Assembly: GCA_964594175.1 (NCBI GenBank)
Contig: CAZQLM010000009.1
Span: 1 to 21,269 of the forward strand
Source of the DNA: SZUA-1535 sp964594175
GTDB lineage: Archaea; Aenigmatarchaeota; Aenigmatarchaeia; Aenigmatarchaeales; SZUA-1535
DNA length: 21,269 nt
Direction of reading: 5' to 3'
Below, piece by piece: positions 14,421 through 21,000 of this stretch. Each line of letters starts with the position of its first letter. The stretch's first letter is position 1. A model generated the notes under the pieces. It made no database searches. It worked only from the letters and a program-made list of their open reading frames with translations, and was not told the DNA's origin. Position numbers and translations under genes: made by a program.

Positions 14421-14999
14421 ATGGGAGAGTTTGAAAAAATGGTTTTAGAAATTGCAAAAAAATCAATAGAAGAATGGGTAAGAAACAAAAATCTTTGGGA
14501 GCCTGAGTTAAGCGCTCTTGAAAAAGAATTCTCCATACCAAAAGGAGTTTTCGTAACAATTTACAAAAAAACTTCTCAGGGCAAGGAGCTTCGTGGTTGC
14601 ATAGGATTTCCTTATCCTTTGTATCCTTTGGGTAGGGCTGTAGCAAGAGCGGCAAAGGAAGCTTGCGAAGACCCGCGCTTTCCGCCTTTGAGCGAAGAAG
14701 AGCTAAAAGAAATAAAAATAGAAGTTTCCATACTCTCAGAACCAAAAAAACTCGAAGTAAAAAACAGAGCCAAACTTCCTGAAATGCTCGATAAAAGCAA
14801 AGGATACATAATAAAAAGGGGCTTTAACTCTGGGCTTTTTCTCCCACAGGTTTGGAAGGAGCTCAGCGATCCAGAAGAGTTTCTTGCAAACCTTTGCTTT
14901 AAAGCTGGGCTGCCGCCAGATTCTTGGTTAGATCCAAAAACGGAAATTTACGAGTTTGAAGCAAAAATAATATGTGAGAAGTATGAGTCAAGTAAATAA
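14421..14999 (+). CDS. AMMECR1-domain protein
   Basis: This 192-residue protein has the AMMECR1 hallmark LRGCIG (residues 57-62), followed by YPLGRAVARAAKEACEDPRFPPL and, near 140-147, SGLFLPQVW, all typical of the conserved single-domain archaeal form. The family occurs in all domains of life and its biochemical activity is not established; a nucleotide- or metal-binding regulatory role has been discussed. The conserved Cys60 is present. It follows the tRNA thiolase by 42 bases and overlaps the next gene (Nudix), so these two are likely co-transcribed. Confidence 0.92.
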   Translation: MGEFEKMVLEIAKKSIEEWVRNKNLWEPELSALEKEFSIPKGVFVTIYKKTSQGKELRGCIGFPYPLYPLGRAVARAAKEACEDPRFPPLSEEELKEIKIEVSILSEPKKLEVKNRAKLPEMLDKSKGYIIKRGFNSGLFLPQVWKELSDPEEFLANLCFKAGLPPDSWLDPKTEIYEFEAKIICEKYESSK

Positions 15000-15438
15000 C
15001 TTTCCAAGAGTGGGTGTAGGAGTTTTGGTAATTAAAAATGATAAAATCCTAATCGGAAAACGCATTTCTAAAACTCACGGCACAAATACTTGGTCGCCAC
15101 CAGGAGGGTGGCTTGAATATGGAGAAGGCTTTGAAGAATGCGCAGCTCGCGAAGTTAAAGAAGAAACAGGTATTGAAATTAAAGAACCAAAAGTTGTAGG
15201 AATTACCAACAATATATTTCCAGACGGATTTCACACTTTAACGGTTTGGGTTATTGCAAAATGGAAAAGGGGAGAAGCGAAGGTAATGGAACCAGAAAAG
15301 TTTCAAGAATGGAAATGGTTAAAAATTGATGAGCTAAAAAATCTTAAACCTCTGTTTCTTCCGTTAAAACTTTTTCTCGAAAATAAAACGCTTTTAAATC
15401 ATTTATTGAAAGAGTTGAACTCAAGCTCTCTTAAATAA
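14983..15438 (+). CDS. Nudix hydrolase
   Basis: This protein of about 151 residues has a complete Nudix box (G, 5 residues, E, 7 residues, REV, EE, GI) in the segment that begins GGWLEYGEGF. Such enzymes hydrolyse nucleoside diphosphates linked to another group, often oxidised nucleotides or nucleotide sugars. The GTNTWSPPGGW segment resembles the MutT/NUDT15-like housekeeping group, but the substrate cannot be told from sequence. I use the ATG at 14983, inside the last codons of the AMMECR1 gene; a GTG at 14974 would add three residues. The stop overlaps the convergent prenyltransferase gene by 8 bases. Confidence 0.92.
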   Translation: MSQVNNFPRVGVGVLVIKNDKILIGKRISKTHGTNTWSPPGGWLEYGEGFEECAAREVKEETGIEIKEPKVVGITNNIFPDGFHTLTVWVIAKWKRGEAKVMEPEKFQEWKWLKIDELKNLKPLFLPLKLFLENKTLLNHLLKELNSSSLK

Positions 15439-16243
15439 AGCAACCAATAAAAAACGCGAAAAGCGCTATTACCATTGCTATTTTTGTTGTTTTCTGATTT
15501 TGTGAAGGATCTTGAAAAAGAGAGTAAACAAACAAAATGTCTGCAAAAGCCACTACAGCAAGATAAGATGCACCGAAAATTCCGAAATAGAAAGGTAACG
15601 GCGAGATTAAAACCGCAAGAATTATAAATATCTGTGCAACCCTTTCAGCAAATTTTGTGCTTGTAACTATTGGTAATGTTTTCAATCCGAGCTTTTTATC
15701 TCCATTTACATCTTCTATATCTCCGTATATTTCTCTTCCCATATTTGCTAAAAACGCCATCACAGCCAAAAACCATATCTTACCAAACTTCGCTGTTGAT
15801 AAAGCGCCAAAAATAAATGTTGAAGCAACGAACCAGGAATCTAGTGCATTTCCAATTATAGCAATTCGCTTAAAGTTTCTTGCATAAAAAAACTCAAGTA
15901 TGGAATTCACACAGGCTAGGATTAGGCAATATATATTCACAAGAAGCGAAAGCAAAATTCCCGCTATGAAAAGAGCTGCCGCATAAATTAAGGCTACAGT
16001 TTTTTTAATTTTTCCGCTTGGCAACGGCCTGTGAGGAGCGTTTATTCTGTCTATTTCATAATCGTAGTAATCGTTTAGAATTATTCCAGCTCCTGCCAAA
16101 GCAAAGGCCGCAAGTGAAAGAGATGCAATGCTTTGCGCATTTGCTCCAGCGAGAAGAGCGCCAACAAGTACTCCAAATGCGGACATGCAAACAATCGAAG
16201 GGCGCAAAATTTGAACATAGGGTAGTATATTCTCTGCTTTCAT
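15431..16243 (-). CDS. Digeranylgeranylglyceryl phosphate synthase (UbiA family)
   Basis: This 270-residue membrane prenyltransferase adds the second geranylgeranyl chain to geranylgeranylglyceryl phosphate in archaeal ether-lipid synthesis. The first Asp motif NDYYDYEID is at residues 57-65, followed by INAPHRPLPSGKI, the typical DGGGPS form. The second motif, DIEDVNGD, is at 175-182. Seven to nine membrane helices are visible. A GAGGTG site lies 8 bases before the ATG and falls inside the end of a 34-codon ORF, which suggests it is the last gene of a minus-strand unit. Assignment among UbiA enzymes rests on the NAPHRPLPSG pattern and the archaeal setting. Confidence 0.92.
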   Translation of the reverse strand: MKAENILPYVQILRPSIVCMSAFGVLVGALLAGANAQSIASLSLAAFALAGAGIILNDYYDYEIDRINAPHRPLPSGKIKKTVALIYAAALFIAGILLSLLVNIYCLILACVNSILEFFYARNFKRIAIIGNALDSWFVASTFIFGALSTAKFGKIWFLAVMAFLANMGREIYGDIEDVNGDKKLGLKTLPIVTSTKFAERVAQIFIILAVLISPLPFYFGIFGASYLAVVAFADILFVYSLFQDPSQNQKTTKIAMVIALFAFFIGCFI

Positions 16244-16344
16244 TCGCTATGCACCTCTAATAATTTTAGCAGTTTTTTATAATTATTAAGCGTTACATCT
16301 GCTTTTCTTTTCATCGATTTACATGCTTTTGGATTTATACCCAT
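16240..16344 (-). CDS. Possible 34-residue small protein
   Basis: An ORF of 34 codons begins with an ATG inside the last codons of the 79-residue ORF (10-base overlap) and ends with a TGA that overlaps the prenyltransferase start (ATGA, 4-base overlap). The product is basic at first, then forms a short Leu/Lys-rich segment (NNYKKLLKLLEVHSE) that could be an amphipathic helix. A shorter version could start at the second Met. The exact stop-start overlaps at both ends are the only evidence for translation; it could be a mere leader whose translation is coupled to the lipid gene, or not real. Confidence 0.35.
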   Translation of the reverse strand: MGINPKACKSMKRKADVTLNNYKKLLKLLEVHSE

Positions 16345-16574
16345 CTATCATTTGCATAAGGGCAATTTTTGCACATTTCAAAAAGCTTTTCACACGCATG
16401 CCTAAGATGCTGATACGAATTATCTAACCTGCCTAGATAATTTGCTGAATAAAGTTTTAGTCGTAGGGCATAGAGATTTTCTTCACAATTTCCGTATCCA
16501 CAGGAAAGCAATACATTAGAAAATTCCCTTAATAGCTCTTTATGTTGTTCAGGAAGTGTGATTTTATTTTCCAT
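16335..16574 (-). CDS. Small Cys-containing protein of unknown function (79 residues)
   Basis: I do not recognise a family. The product looks mostly helical and has five Cys: a pair within SCGYGNC near residues 25-30 and three in CEKLFEMCKNC near residues 61-71. This spacing could bind zinc or an Fe-S cluster, though the set is not a known motif. A TATA-like AAATATAAAA on the minus strand lies about 22 bases before the ATG, a little close for a leaderless start. It follows a 52-residue ORF and precedes the 34-codon ORF on the same strand. Confidence 0.6.
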   Translation of the reverse strand: MENKITLPEQHKELLREFSNVLLSCGYGNCEENLYALRLKLYSANYLGRLDNSYQHLRHACEKLFEMCKNCPYANDRWV

Positions 16575-16602
16575 ATAATGTTGAAAAGCGTTTTTTATAT
16601 TT

Positions 16603-16761
16603 TCAGGCTACAGCACAAGAGTTGTTTATTTCATCTATCAGTTCTTTTACCCCTTCCAGACCTACAGAGCACTTTTCTGGATTCTCTAAATCTTTTAGCG
16701 TAGTTCGTAGTAATCCCAAAACTTTTCTATGTATCTGTTTCATTTCGTTTACATCACTCAT
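16603..16761 (-). CDS. Small helical protein of unknown function (52 residues)
   Basis: The product begins MSDVNEMKQIHRKVLGLLRT and is predicted to be helical, with two Cys (residues 31 and 49). ATTTAAAT near 16784-16792 on the minus strand is centred 27 bases before the ATG, the spacing seen for the other leaderless genes of this window; this is the main argument that it is real. It lies between the DUF123 nuclease and the 79-residue ORF, all on the minus strand. No family or function can be given. Confidence 0.55.
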   Translation of the reverse strand: MSDVNEMKQIHRKVLGLLRTTLKDLENPEKCSVGLEGVKELIDEINNSCAVA

Positions 16762-16785
16762 AAGTAATGAAATGGAAAGAAAAAT

Positions 16786-17196
16786 TTAAATTTGTTTTGG
16801 AATCTTTTGAAACATAAGCTTTTTCAATAATTTTCTGAATTTTTCTTTCTTGTGAGAAAAAAACAAATGCGATTCGCAAGAACAATCGCTTGCTCCGAAT
16901 TTCGGTATAAAAGAAAAATTCTTAGCAAAAGCTTTTGCGGTGTTGCATTCCTCTCGCTTTTCGGCATTTTCCTTTATCCAAACTTCCTCGATTTCAGCAT
17001 GCTTTAGCAAGTAATCTATGTGCCATTTCAGCTTTTTCTCTCTTGAAAAATGTCTTTCTATTCTCTTTTCTAAAGAATTCTGAGCACTTCCTGTGTAGGC
17101 GTAAAACCCGCTTCTGAATTTTAATTTTCCAAGCTTTCCTATTTCAAGCGATTTTGGGGAGTGAAGTTTTATGATGAGCACGTATATACCGCGCAA
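16786..17196 (-). CDS. DUF123 GIY-YIG-like nuclease domain protein
   Basis: This 136-residue protein has the GIY element (RGIYVLIIKL) at the N-terminus and the YIG counterpart YAYTGSA near residues 32-38, followed by LEKRIERHF. It ends with the DUF123 pattern including HIDYLL, ECNTAKAF and KFGASDCSCESHLF. DUF123 is a compact archaeal relative of GIY-YIG nucleases, sometimes fused to endonuclease III, and is assumed to act in DNA repair. The start appears to be a TTG at 17196, 3 bases after an AGGTGAT ribosome binding site; the nearest upstream ATG is in another frame. Confidence 0.88.
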   Translation of the reverse strand: MRGIYVLIIKLHSPKSLEIGKLGKLKFRSGFYAYTGSAQNSLEKRIERHFSREKKLKWHIDYLLKHAEIEEVWIKENAEKREECNTAKAFAKNFSFIPKFGASDCSCESHLFFSHKKEKFRKLLKKLMFQKIPKQI

Positions 17197-17199
17197 GCT

Positions 17200-17206
17200 A
17201 TCACCT
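17200..17206 (-). promoter_or_regulatory. Shine-Dalgarno site for a TTG start
   Basis: AGGTGAT on the minus strand lies 3 bases before the TTG at 17196 and supports this rare start codon for the DUF123 gene. Confidence 0.6.
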
Positions 17207-17264
17207 GAATCATATTTTAAGTCAGAAAAAACAAATTTAAAGATGTTATTCTCAAAAAAGTTTT

Positions 17265-17429
17265 ATGGTAATCGAAAAGGCCCGTGTACTTGTGACAAAG
17301 AAAAATAAAGCGGTGGTGGAGATTGGAAAAAAGAAAATTATTGTAAACGTTCGCCCTGATGTAAAGGTTAAACCAGGAGATATGGTTGTTGTTGCTTTTA
17401 ATACAATTGTTGATAAACTTAATCCCTAA
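17265..17429 (+). CDS. HypC-like small beta-barrel protein (54 residues)
   Basis: The 54-residue product has the layout of HypC/HupF hydrogenase chaperones: a strand with KAVVEIGKKKIIVNV, then VKVKPGDMVVVAFNTIVDKL, which parallels the HypC pattern of VKVGDYVLVH...AIEKLD. The N-terminal MC(L/I)xxP segment with the functional Cys is missing, so a chaperone role for hydrogenase is doubtful; the barrel may bind RNA or protein instead. AAATTTAAAG (17233-17242) lies about 27-29 bases before the ATG, giving a leaderless transcript, and ABCE1 starts 20 bases after its stop. The two are therefore probably one operon, which links it to ribosome recycling. Confidence 0.7.
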   Translation: MVIEKARVLVTKKNKAVVEIGKKKIIVNVRPDVKVKPGDMVVVAFNTIVDKLNP

Positions 17430-17439
17430 TTCTTTTTCC

Positions 17440-17445
17440 GGTGAG
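17440..17445 (+). promoter_or_regulatory. Shine-Dalgarno site that sets the ABCE1 start
   Basis: GGTGAG is followed after 4 bases by the GTG at 17450. It overlaps the alternative GTG at 17441, so that codon is more likely part of the binding site than the start. Confidence 0.6.
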
Positions 17446-17449
17446 CAAG

Positions 17450-19201
17450 GTGCGAATCGCGATAGTTGATAAAGAGCGTTGTAAGCCGGAAAAGTGCTCT
17501 TTTGCATGCGGCAAAGTCTGTCCAAAAAACAGAGCTGGAGAAAAATGTATAGAACTTGAAAAAGGAAAGGCAAGCATAGATGAAAGCATTTGCATAGGCT
17601 GCGCGCTCTGCGTGAAAAAATGCCCTTTCGATGCGATAAAAATAGTTAACACTCCCGAAAGCCTAGAGGAAAAACCAGTGCATAGGTTTGGAAGGAACGG
17701 TTTCGCTCTTTTTCGCTTACCATTTCCAGAAGAAGGAAAAGTTATTGGCTTGCTCGGGAAAAACGGTTTGGGGAAAAGTACTGCGATAAAAATTCTTTCC
17801 GGGCAGCTTAAACCAAATTTCGGAAAAGAAAGCTCTGAAAACTGGTTGGCAGAGCTCAAGGAAAGTTTTCGTGGAACAGAGCTTATGAATTACATAGAAA
17901 AACTTGAAGCTGGAGAGCTCAAAACTGTTGCAAAACCTCAGCAAATAGAAATTTTGCGAAATATCGATGGTACGCCGAAAAAGCTTTTAGAAAAATATGA
18001 TGAAAGAAATGTTTCAGAACAAGCTATAGAAGTGTTAGAAATGAAATCATTTCTCAACAGAGAGATGAAAAAACTTTCTGGTGGCGAATTACAGCGGGTT
18101 GCGATAGCAATAGCTTTTTGTAGAGAAGCGGAACTATATCTTTTTGATGAGCCGTCTTCTTATCTTGATGTTAAGCAAAGATTGAATGCTGGAAAACTCA
18201 TAAGAGTACTTGCCCAAGAAATGGGAAAAAGCGTAATTGTAGTGGAGCATGATATAGCCATGCTAGATTTTCTCGCAGATAAAGTGCATATTTTTTACGG
18301 TGTCCCCGGAGCTTTCGGAATAGTTTCTAAGCCTTATTCTGTGAGGAACGGAATAAACGCATTTCTTGAAGGATACATAAAAGAGGAAAATATTCGCATA
18401 CATCAACCAATTAAGTTCGAAAAATTTTCGCGTAACGAGGTTAGCGGAGATGTGTTGATAAAATTTACTGTTCTTGAAAAAAATTATGACGGATTTTCCT
18501 TAGAGGTTGAAGAAGGAGAAATCAGAAGTAACGAAATTTTAGGAATTTTCGGGTGTAACGGATTAGGAAAAACGACATTTGCCAAAATTATCGCTGGAAT
18601 AGAAAAACCTGATAAAGGAGATGTTCATGGAGAAGCAAAGATTTCCTACAAGCCACAATACGTTGAATCAATGTTCGAAAATAAAGAGCTTACCGTGGAG
18701 GAATTCTTCGGAGCAAAGGTTCATTCTGAAACTTTCAGAAAAAGGTTTCTCATACCATTGGAGCTCGAACACTTGCTTAAATCGAAAATTTCTTCGCTTT
18801 CAGGTGGAGAACTTCAAAGAGTTGCTATAGCAGAATGTCTTTCGAGAGATGCAGAGCTATATTTGCTCGACGAGCCTTCTGCATTTTTAGATGTTGTACA
18901 GAGAATGCATCTTTTTTCATTGCTCCAAAAATTTGCAGAAGAAAGCGGAAAAGCTATAATGCTAGTGGAGCACGACCTTTTGTTATTAAGTTTTTCTGAC
19001 AGAGCTCTGTTCTTTACCGGTATTCCAGCAAAGCAAGGAAAAGCTAGATTTCATTCAACACAACAAGCCTTAAATGAGTTTTTGAAAGAAGTTGACATAA
19101 CATTTAGAATGGATCAGGAAACAGGAAGACCCAGAGCGAATAAACCAGGATCGCAAAGGGATAAGGAACAGAAAAAGAAAGGAAAATACTTTTTGGGTTG
19201 A
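17450..19201 (+). CDS. abce1: Ribosome recycling ATPase ABCE1 (RNase L inhibitor homologue)
   Basis: This protein of about 583 residues splits ribosomes after termination together with aRF1 or Pelota. The N-terminal Fe-S domain has two Cys groups, CKPEKCSFACGKVC (residues 11-24) and CIGCALCVKKC (48-58), for two 4Fe-4S clusters. The first nucleotide-binding domain has Walker A GKNGLGKST, signature LSGGELQRVAIA and Walker B LYLFDEPSSYLD. The second has GCNGLGKTT, LSGGELQRVAIA and LYLLDEPSAFLD. Both H-loops (VEHD) are present, and the C-terminus ends in the usual Lys-rich tail with KGKYFLG. The start is a GTG with a GGTGAG site. It lies directly after the HypC-like gene. Confidence 0.97.
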   Translation: MRIAIVDKERCKPEKCSFACGKVCPKNRAGEKCIELEKGKASIDESICIGCALCVKKCPFDAIKIVNTPESLEEKPVHRFGRNGFALFRLPFPEEGKVIGLLGKNGLGKSTAIKILSGQLKPNFGKESSENWLAELKESFRGTELMNYIEKLEAGELKTVAKPQQIEILRNIDGTPKKLLEKYDERNVSEQAIEVLEMKSFLNREMKKLSGGELQRVAIAIAFCREAELYLFDEPSSYLDVKQRLNAGKLIRVLAQEMGKSVIVVEHDIAMLDFLADKVHIFYGVPGAFGIVSKPYSVRNGINAFLEGYIKEENIRIHQPIKFEKFSRNEVSGDVLIKFTVLEKNYDGFSLEVEEGEIRSNEILGIFGCNGLGKTTFAKIIAGIEKPDKGDVHGEAKISYKPQYVESMFENKELTVEEFFGAKVHSETFRKRFLIPLELEHLLKSKISSLSGGELQRVAIAECLSRDAELYLLDEPSAFLDVVQRMHLFSLLQKFAEESGKAIMLVEHDLLLLSFSDRALFFTGIPAKQGKARFHSTQQALNEFLKEVDITFRMDQETGRPRANKPGSQRDKEQKKKGKYFLG

Positions 19202-19223
19202 AGATTGCAATAACAGCTAAATC

Positions 19224-19406
19224 TCAATAATTCACAGAAAGTCTCTTCACCATTTCCTTGTAGTCAGGATTTTTCATCCATTCAATTTCATCTTCAATCC
19301 TTTTACTTAATTCGTTTTTTTCATGCTCATCGATACTTACGAGAACAAGCCCGCTTTTATGGTCGAGTATTTTTCTTTTGCTACCGCTGGATACCACGTA
19401 CGGCAT
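19224..19406 (-). CDS. Small protein of unknown function (60 residues)
   Basis: The product begins with MPYVVSSGSKRKILDHKSG, continues with a strand LVLVSID and ends in an acidic then basic helix containing EIEWMKNPDYKEMVKRL. No family is recognised. A TTTTTTATAA element near 19428-19437 is about 26 bases before the ATG, matching leaderless spacing, and the same T-run may end the tRNA transcript just upstream. It could be an antitoxin-sized or ribosome-associated protein, but nothing in the sequence decides this. Confidence 0.55.
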   Translation of the reverse strand: MPYVVSSGSKRKILDHKSGLVLVSIDEHEKNELSKRIEDEIEWMKNPDYKEMVKRLSVNY

Positions 19407-19447
19407 AATATCAGTGGTTGCGAGAAGTTATAAAAAATTTTCTAATC

Positions 19448-19553
19448 TGGTGGGCCCGCCGAGAGTTTCTCTATAATGGCACGGCACAGCTCTTTTGAAC
19501 TCGGGCTGCCGGCTCCCGAAGCCGGAGGGCTGACCAAGCTACCCCACGGGCCC
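19448..19553 (-). tRNA. tRNA-Pro (CGG) with a T-loop intron and encoded CCA
   Basis: Read on the minus strand, acceptor GGGCCCG pairs with CGGGCCC. The D arm is GGGT/GCCC, and the anticodon stem CCGGC/GCCGG holds the loop TTCGGGA with anticodon CGG (19518-19516). The T stem CCGAG/CTCGG is interrupted: its loop starts TTCAAA and resumes with T after a 29-base insertion, which restores the standard TTCAAAT loop when removed. The discriminator A and a genomic CCA (19450-19448) follow. The mature length is 74 plus CCA. A TTTAAAATATT element near 19576-19586 fits a TATA box. All stems are GC-rich. Confidence 0.9.
19465..19493 (-). other. 29-base intron in the tRNA-Pro T loop (position 59/60)
   Basis: The insertion lies between TTCAAA and T of the T loop. 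With splicing at this point, TTC of the loop can pair with GAA near the intron 3' end, flanked by three-base bulges (AA^A and AC^T), a reduced form of the bulge-helix-bulge recognised by the archaeal splicing endonuclease. The inner helix is not convincing, so the exact ends could shift by a base. Confidence 0.75.
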
Positions 19554-19587
19554 TATCAAAAAGAGAAGATAAAAATATTTTAAAATT

Positions 19588-19917
19588 TCAATATACAATT
19601 ACATCGCTTTCGTCAAATTTAGGATGCGTGATTACAAGAATTTCCATTTTTCCCTTTTCAACTTTTAAATAATGCCACGCATCCTTAGGTATATGTATTA
19701 AATCACCTTCCTTAACTTTTATTCTTTCCTCTTCTATAACTACTTCACCTTCCCCCTTCTCTACATAATAAACTTCTTCCATTCTTCTGTGCTTGTGCTT
19801 TTCTGTTTCACCTTCAACAATTACATGATAAATACCGAGATTTTCAGAAGCATAAAGCTCCCTTAAAAGCCCGCAAGATACCATTTTTGGAGTTGGCTCA
19901 TATTTATTTATTTTCAT
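19588..19917 (-). CDS. Small cupin-domain protein
   Basis: This single-domain cupin of about 109 residues has motif 1 as HKHRRMEEVYYVEKGEG and motif 2 as GDLIHIPKDAWH, with three His and one Glu available for metal binding. Cupins of this size include isomerases, dioxygenases and sugar- or ligand-sensing proteins; no substrate can be named. The ATG at 19917 overlaps the end of the upstream 176-residue gene and follows a GGTGAGG site; a GTG at 19926 would add three residues. It forms an operon with that gene. Confidence 0.85.
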   Translation of the reverse strand: MKINKYEPTPKMVSCGLLRELYASENLGIYHVIVEGETEKHKHRRMEEVYYVEKGEGEVVIEEERIKVKEGDLIHIPKDAWHYLKVEKGKMEILVITHPKFDESDVIVY

Positions 19918-20434
19918 ATCCCTCACCTGCAGCAGCTTCTAATTTTTCATAAACTTCTTTACCAAGGTTTTTCTGCAATCCCAATAACAAAAGTGTACTG
20001 TTTATATCTTTTATTATTTCATTTTTTCCGATTAGCTTTGGAGGATACTTTATTTCAGCTTTTTCAGAAAGCGTTACGTCGATATGGTAAAGTGGATCGC
20101 TCCATTCTCCATTCCAGCTCTGAGTCTTTTTTCCAAGAATTTTTATCTCTCCTCCACATCCTTTAACTATGAAAGTTCCTGGTGAGCTGTAATCGAAAAC
20201 AAAGGGTGGGAATATGATTGTGTATTTTACTTCCATTTCCTTCCAAATGTAATCAGAATAATAAGGGTCTTTCAGCACATTCTTTTTCCAAGGGATTATT
20301 TGTTTTTCCGCAAACGGTTTGTAAAGCTCTGAAGAAAGATTTTTTACTTCTTTCTGGAAATTTTCTATTTCCCTTTTCCTTTTTTCCAAAAGCTCAAGTG
20401 CTAATTTTTCTTGAAATTTCATATTTTCTATCAT
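19904..20434 (-). CDS. Protein of unknown function upstream of the cupin
   Basis: About 176 residues. Residues 5-40 form a probable coiled coil (LALELLEKRKREIENFQKEV), and the rest contains beta-rich segments with YTIIFPPFVFDY and a GCGGEIKILGKK stretch. No family is recognised and no membrane segment is seen. The longer frame extends upstream to 20794 through the antisense of the Lrp gene and is not real there; the ATG at 20434 is preceded at 26 bases by TTTATAAA, supporting a leaderless start. The stop overlaps the cupin start, so the pair is co-transcribed and may share a metabolite or complex. Confidence 0.65.
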   Translation of the reverse strand: MIENMKFQEKLALELLEKRKREIENFQKEVKNLSSELYKPFAEKQIIPWKKNVLKDPYYSDYIWKEMEVKYTIIFPPFVFDYSSPGTFIVKGCGGEIKILGKKTQSWNGEWSDPLYHIDVTLSEKAEIKYPPKLIGKNEIIKDINSTLLLLGLQKNLGKEVYEKLEAAAGEGYENK

Positions 20435-20456
20435 AATTTTATGAATAACTGAAAAT

Positions 20457-20464
20457 TTTATAAA
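20457..20464. promoter_or_regulatory. Symmetrical TATA box shared by the Lrp-like gene and the cupin operon
   Basis: TTTATAAA is its own reverse complement and is centred about 28 bases before the plus-strand ATG at 20489 and about 26 bases before the minus-strand ATG at 20434. It can serve both divergent transcripts. The Lrp-like protein would be well placed to control both. Confidence 0.55.
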
Positions 20465-20488
20465 CACATATCTTAAAAATAGTAAACT

Positions 20489-20980
20489 ATGATGAGAAAA
20501 ATTAAAGAAAATTCTGAAATTTCCAAAATCGATAAAAAAGATATAGAAATACTGAAAATACTGGAGCAAAATGCCAGAATCCCAATAACAGAGCTTGCTA
20601 AAAAAGTCAAGCTCTCCCACGAAACCGTAAGGTACAGGCTCAACAAGCTGGTGAAGAATGGTGTAATAGAAAGATTCACGATAAGAATAAACAAGAAAAA
20701 GCTCGGATACAATTTTTATGCTGTGATAATGATAGCTACTTGGAATTACACGAAAGAAGAATGGGAAGAGTTTTTCGATTATCTCATGAAACATAAAAAC
20801 ATAGTTTCTGTTGAAAAAATTACTGGAAACTACGATGTAAAAATTTCTTTCTGGGCAACGAGCTCAGAGGAGCTCGATTTCATCTCCCATTCAATAAAAA
20901 CAAGATTTTCAAAAATAATCAAAGATTGGCAAAGCTTTATTTTCATAAAACAGCATAAGTGGAAAGAACTACCCTTCTGA
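20489..20980 (+). CDS. Lrp/AsnC-family transcriptional regulator
   Basis: This 163-residue protein has an N-terminal winged helix-turn-helix at about residues 14-62 (DKKDIEILKILEQNAR, then ITELAKKVKLSHETVRYRL). A ligand-binding/oligomerisation half follows, with LGYNFYAVIMI and NIVSVEKITGNYDVKISFWA, the usual RAM-domain pattern. Such proteins bind amino acids or related small molecules and act as repressors or activators. It faces the cupin operon across a 54-base gap with a shared TATA box, so auto-regulation plus control of that operon is the simplest reading. The second Met at 20492 is an alternative start. Confidence 0.92.
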   Translation: MMRKIKENSEISKIDKKDIEILKILEQNARIPITELAKKVKLSHETVRYRLNKLVKNGVIERFTIRINKKKLGYNFYAVIMIATWNYTKEEWEEFFDYLMKHKNIVSVEKITGNYDVKISFWATSSEELDFISHSIKTRFSKIIKDWQSFIFIKQHKWKELPF

Positions 20981-21000
20981 TATTTTTATTATTAAGCTTT

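Noticed and set aside
20435..20794. Upstream part of the 296-codon minus-strand ORF
   Set aside because: It is antisense to the Lrp-like gene; the real gene starts at 20434, directly after a well placed TATA box.
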